Assembly: GCA_902494245.1 (NCBI GenBank)
Contig: CABUSR010000037.1
Span: 1 to 16,054 of the forward strand
Length of the DNA: 16,054 nt
Reading direction: 5' to 3'
From: an uncultured Collinsella sp.
GTDB taxonomy: Bacteria > Actinomycetota > Coriobacteriia > Coriobacteriales > Coriobacteriaceae
Below, in pieces: positions 14,478 to 16,054 of the stretch (positions are counted from its first letter, which is position 1; each line of letters begins with the position of its first letter). The notes under the pieces are model-generated. The model saw only the letters and a program-made list of their open reading frames with translations. It did not search any database and was not told the DNA's origin. The position numbers and the translations under genes are program-made.

Positions 14478-16054
14478 GCGACATCCCCCTCGCCGTTACC
14501 GGCGTCGGCAATGTGCTGCAGCAGCGCCACAATGTCCTCGCCGTCGACGAGCTCCACCGCAATCTGCTTCGCGCTCAGGCGCTCGCGGATAATGGGCAGG
14601 TCGCACGCCTTTGCCTGGCGCATGAGCAGGTAGAGCACGTCACCATCGACCAGGCCCGCCGCATCGCTCTCGCGGATTGCCGAGCCAATCGCGCCCACCA
14701 GCTCGCCAACAGGCTCCATGCCCGGCACCACGCGCAGGAGCAAAAAGCTCCCCATCTTGTTGTCTGTCAGCGCCTGCGCGGCCGCAAGCTCTTGGCCAAA
14801 GGCCGCCTGCTTGAGTACGCACGTACCGGCAACGCAGCGCTTATCCTGCGCCACCGCCTCATAGTCGAAGGCACGGCCCAGCGCGCTTTCAACCAGGCCG
14901 CACAGGATGCGGAACAGGTTTTGGTAATAGAGCGTCATTTGGTTCTGGGCCGCACGACGCACAAAGATCAGCACGGCGGGCGCCCCGTCGCGCTCAATCG
15001 TGTATCCAAACATGGGAAGCCCCGACGTCAGCTCGCGGTTCACCCACAGGTTCAAACGACCGCCTTCGCCCAAAAGAGGCGCAAGCTGCTCAAGCGCAAG
15101 CGAGCGCGGGGCGTCTTCGGCAACCACGGGACTAGCCGCCACCAGACGTGCAAACGCCCCGCCCGAAACATGGTAGATCGTCACCGAATCGTTTTCGAGA
15201 ATCTCACCCATGAGCTCGCAGCACTTGCGGTAGATATCGCGCGGGTTGAGCACGTCGAGCTCTTGCGTCACGGCAAAAATCTTGCCAAAGCTATCGTGGC
15301 GCCCCACAATCTGGCGCTTATATGTGCGCTTGTCCTCGATGGCATCGTGATAGAGCTGCGTGAGGAACGTATTGCGATTACGCACGAGCTCGTTTTGGTC
15401 GCGCTCCACCTTAATGGCCTCGCTGTTGCGCAGCTGCACATAGCCGCACACGGCGCCCACCACAAAGTAAGCAATAAACGGCAGCCAGTTGGACGGCTCG
15501 TAAAACAGACCCTGGAAGGTATAGCCATACTGGGTAAAGTAGCTCACGGCCAAGCCCGCCGATGCCAGCAGCGCCGCAACTAGGCCAAAGTCCAGGCCAT
15601 ACAGTGTGCCGATGAGCACGACGTAGAGCAGGCGATAATCGAGCACGTTGAGCTGCGCCGATTGGGAGAACAGATGCTCCAGAACCTCGAACAGGACCCA
15701 GGCAACGCCCGTCTCCAGGCATTTAATAGGCAGCGTGTGCATCTGGATGCGGTCGATGGCGGCGCGCAAGGGGTTGACCTTCCCTGCGCGGCCAGCATCC
15801 CAACGCGCTTGAATGGTCGAAAGATCACGAAGCAAATCGTAGCGCTGAAACCAGCCATAGCGAACGCGAACGATATCGCTGACGGGCAGGGCATAGCCGG
15901 CAGAATCGCCATAGGCAACTGAGAGCCCTGGGAACAGCGCCTTGAGGGCCTCGCACACCTCACCTGAGGTGTGATGGAAGGTATCGACAACGTCAAGCGT
16001 CTCAAAGGAGGCATCCCAACTGTCAAAGATGCGGTGCACCAGCACCGCGAGTTC
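14474..16054 (-). CDS. pelD: PelD-like c-di-GMP receptor (N-terminus off window)
   Basis: The frame is open to the right edge, so the 526 visible residues lack the true start; a GTG at 16045 is probably not it. The first 90 or so residues (PVSDIVRVRYGW, about 57-68) look like the end of an NAD-dependent epimerase/SDR-type domain, not a membrane start. Three or more helices follow (about 108-131, 138-172 and 190-207), then a charged stalk, a GAF domain (about 253-393) and a degenerate GGDEF domain (about 403-518). The GGDEF active site is replaced by DGDVL, but the inhibitory-site motif RESD (461-464; bases 14674-14663) is kept, five residues before it as in real I-sites. This is the architecture of PelD, which binds c-di-GMP and does not make it, and switches on Pel synthesis. 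It is the first visible gene of the operon; the promoter lies outside the window. Confidence 0.87.
   Translation of the reverse strand, partial: ELAVLVHRIFDSWDASFETLDVVDTFHHTSGEVCEALKALFPGLSVAYGDSAGYALPVSDIVRVRYGWFQRYDLLRDLSTIQARWDAGRAGKVNPLRAAIDRIQMHTLPIKCLETGVAWVLFEVLEHLFSQSAQLNVLDYRLLYVVLIGTLYGLDFGLVAALLASAGLAVSYFTQYGYTFQGLFYEPSNWLPFIAYFVVGAVCGYVQLRNSEAIKVERDQNELVRNRNTFLTQLYHDAIEDKRTYKRQIVGRHDSFGKIFAVTQELDVLNPRDIYRKCCELMGEILENDSVTIYHVSGGAFARLVAASPVVAEDAPRSLALEQLAPLLGEGGRLNLWVNRELTSGLPMFGYTIERDGAPAVLIFVRRAAQNQMTLYYQNLFRILCGLVESALGRAFDYEAVAQDKRCVAGTCVLKQAAFGQELAAAQALTDNKMGSFLLLRVVPGMEPVGELVGAIGSAIRESDAAGLVDGDVLYLLMRQAKACDLPIIRERLSAKQIAVELVDGEDIVALLQHIADAGNGEGDVA

Noticed and set aside
14474..14863. 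PelD C-terminus as an active diguanylate cyclase
   Set aside because: The GGDEF signature is replaced by DGDVL, so catalysis is unlikely; only the RxxD binding motif is kept.

Overview
The window (about 60% G+C, every recognisable gene on the minus strand) looks like a high-GC Gram-positive gut actinobacterium of the Coriobacteriia, with Collinsella as best guess. The guess rests on gene content and composition, not on a marker gene. No rRNA, tRNA, CRISPR array, integrase or insertion sequence was seen.

Reading from the right edge (the transcription direction), 16054-5517 is one tightly packed block of eight genes with overlaps of 4-14 bp or gaps of 3 bp. The first five form a Pel-type exopolysaccharide assembly system: PelD (c-di-GMP receptor, N-terminus off the window), PelE (membrane plus TPR scaffold), a DUF2194 protein with a polysaccharide-deacetylase core (in the place of PelA), PelF (GT4 glycosyltransferase) and PelG (12-helix exporter). 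No PelB or PelC is seen, as expected for a cell without an outer membrane. The block continues directly into three genes that are not classical pel genes: a CotH-family secreted kinase-like lipoprotein, a VTC-domain (polyphosphate polymerase type) protein and a DUF4956 membrane protein. This fusion of Pel machinery with a CotH/VTC/DUF4956 triad is the most interesting system here. It suggests a c-di-GMP-gated surface polymer that is deacetylated and perhaps phosphorylated, bound to polyphosphate or anchored by the triad.

The spacer 5278-5516 holds an 82-nt imperfect inverted repeat and a perfect 10-bp hairpin. Then comes a sucrose utilisation module: a LacI-type repressor (5277-4297), a sucrose-type PTS EIIBC permease (4112-2712) and a GH32 sucrose-6-phosphate hydrolase (2605-1067). 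Two near-identical LacI-type operators lie before the permease gene and one before the repressor gene. A strong rho-independent terminator (1028-988) closes the module.

At the left edge (971-1, C-terminus cut off) is a degenerate relative of the Cys/Met-metabolism PLP enzymes. It lacks the usual N-terminal arm and has Arg where the PLP-binding Lys should be. Its start lies only 17 bp beyond the terminator's U-tract.
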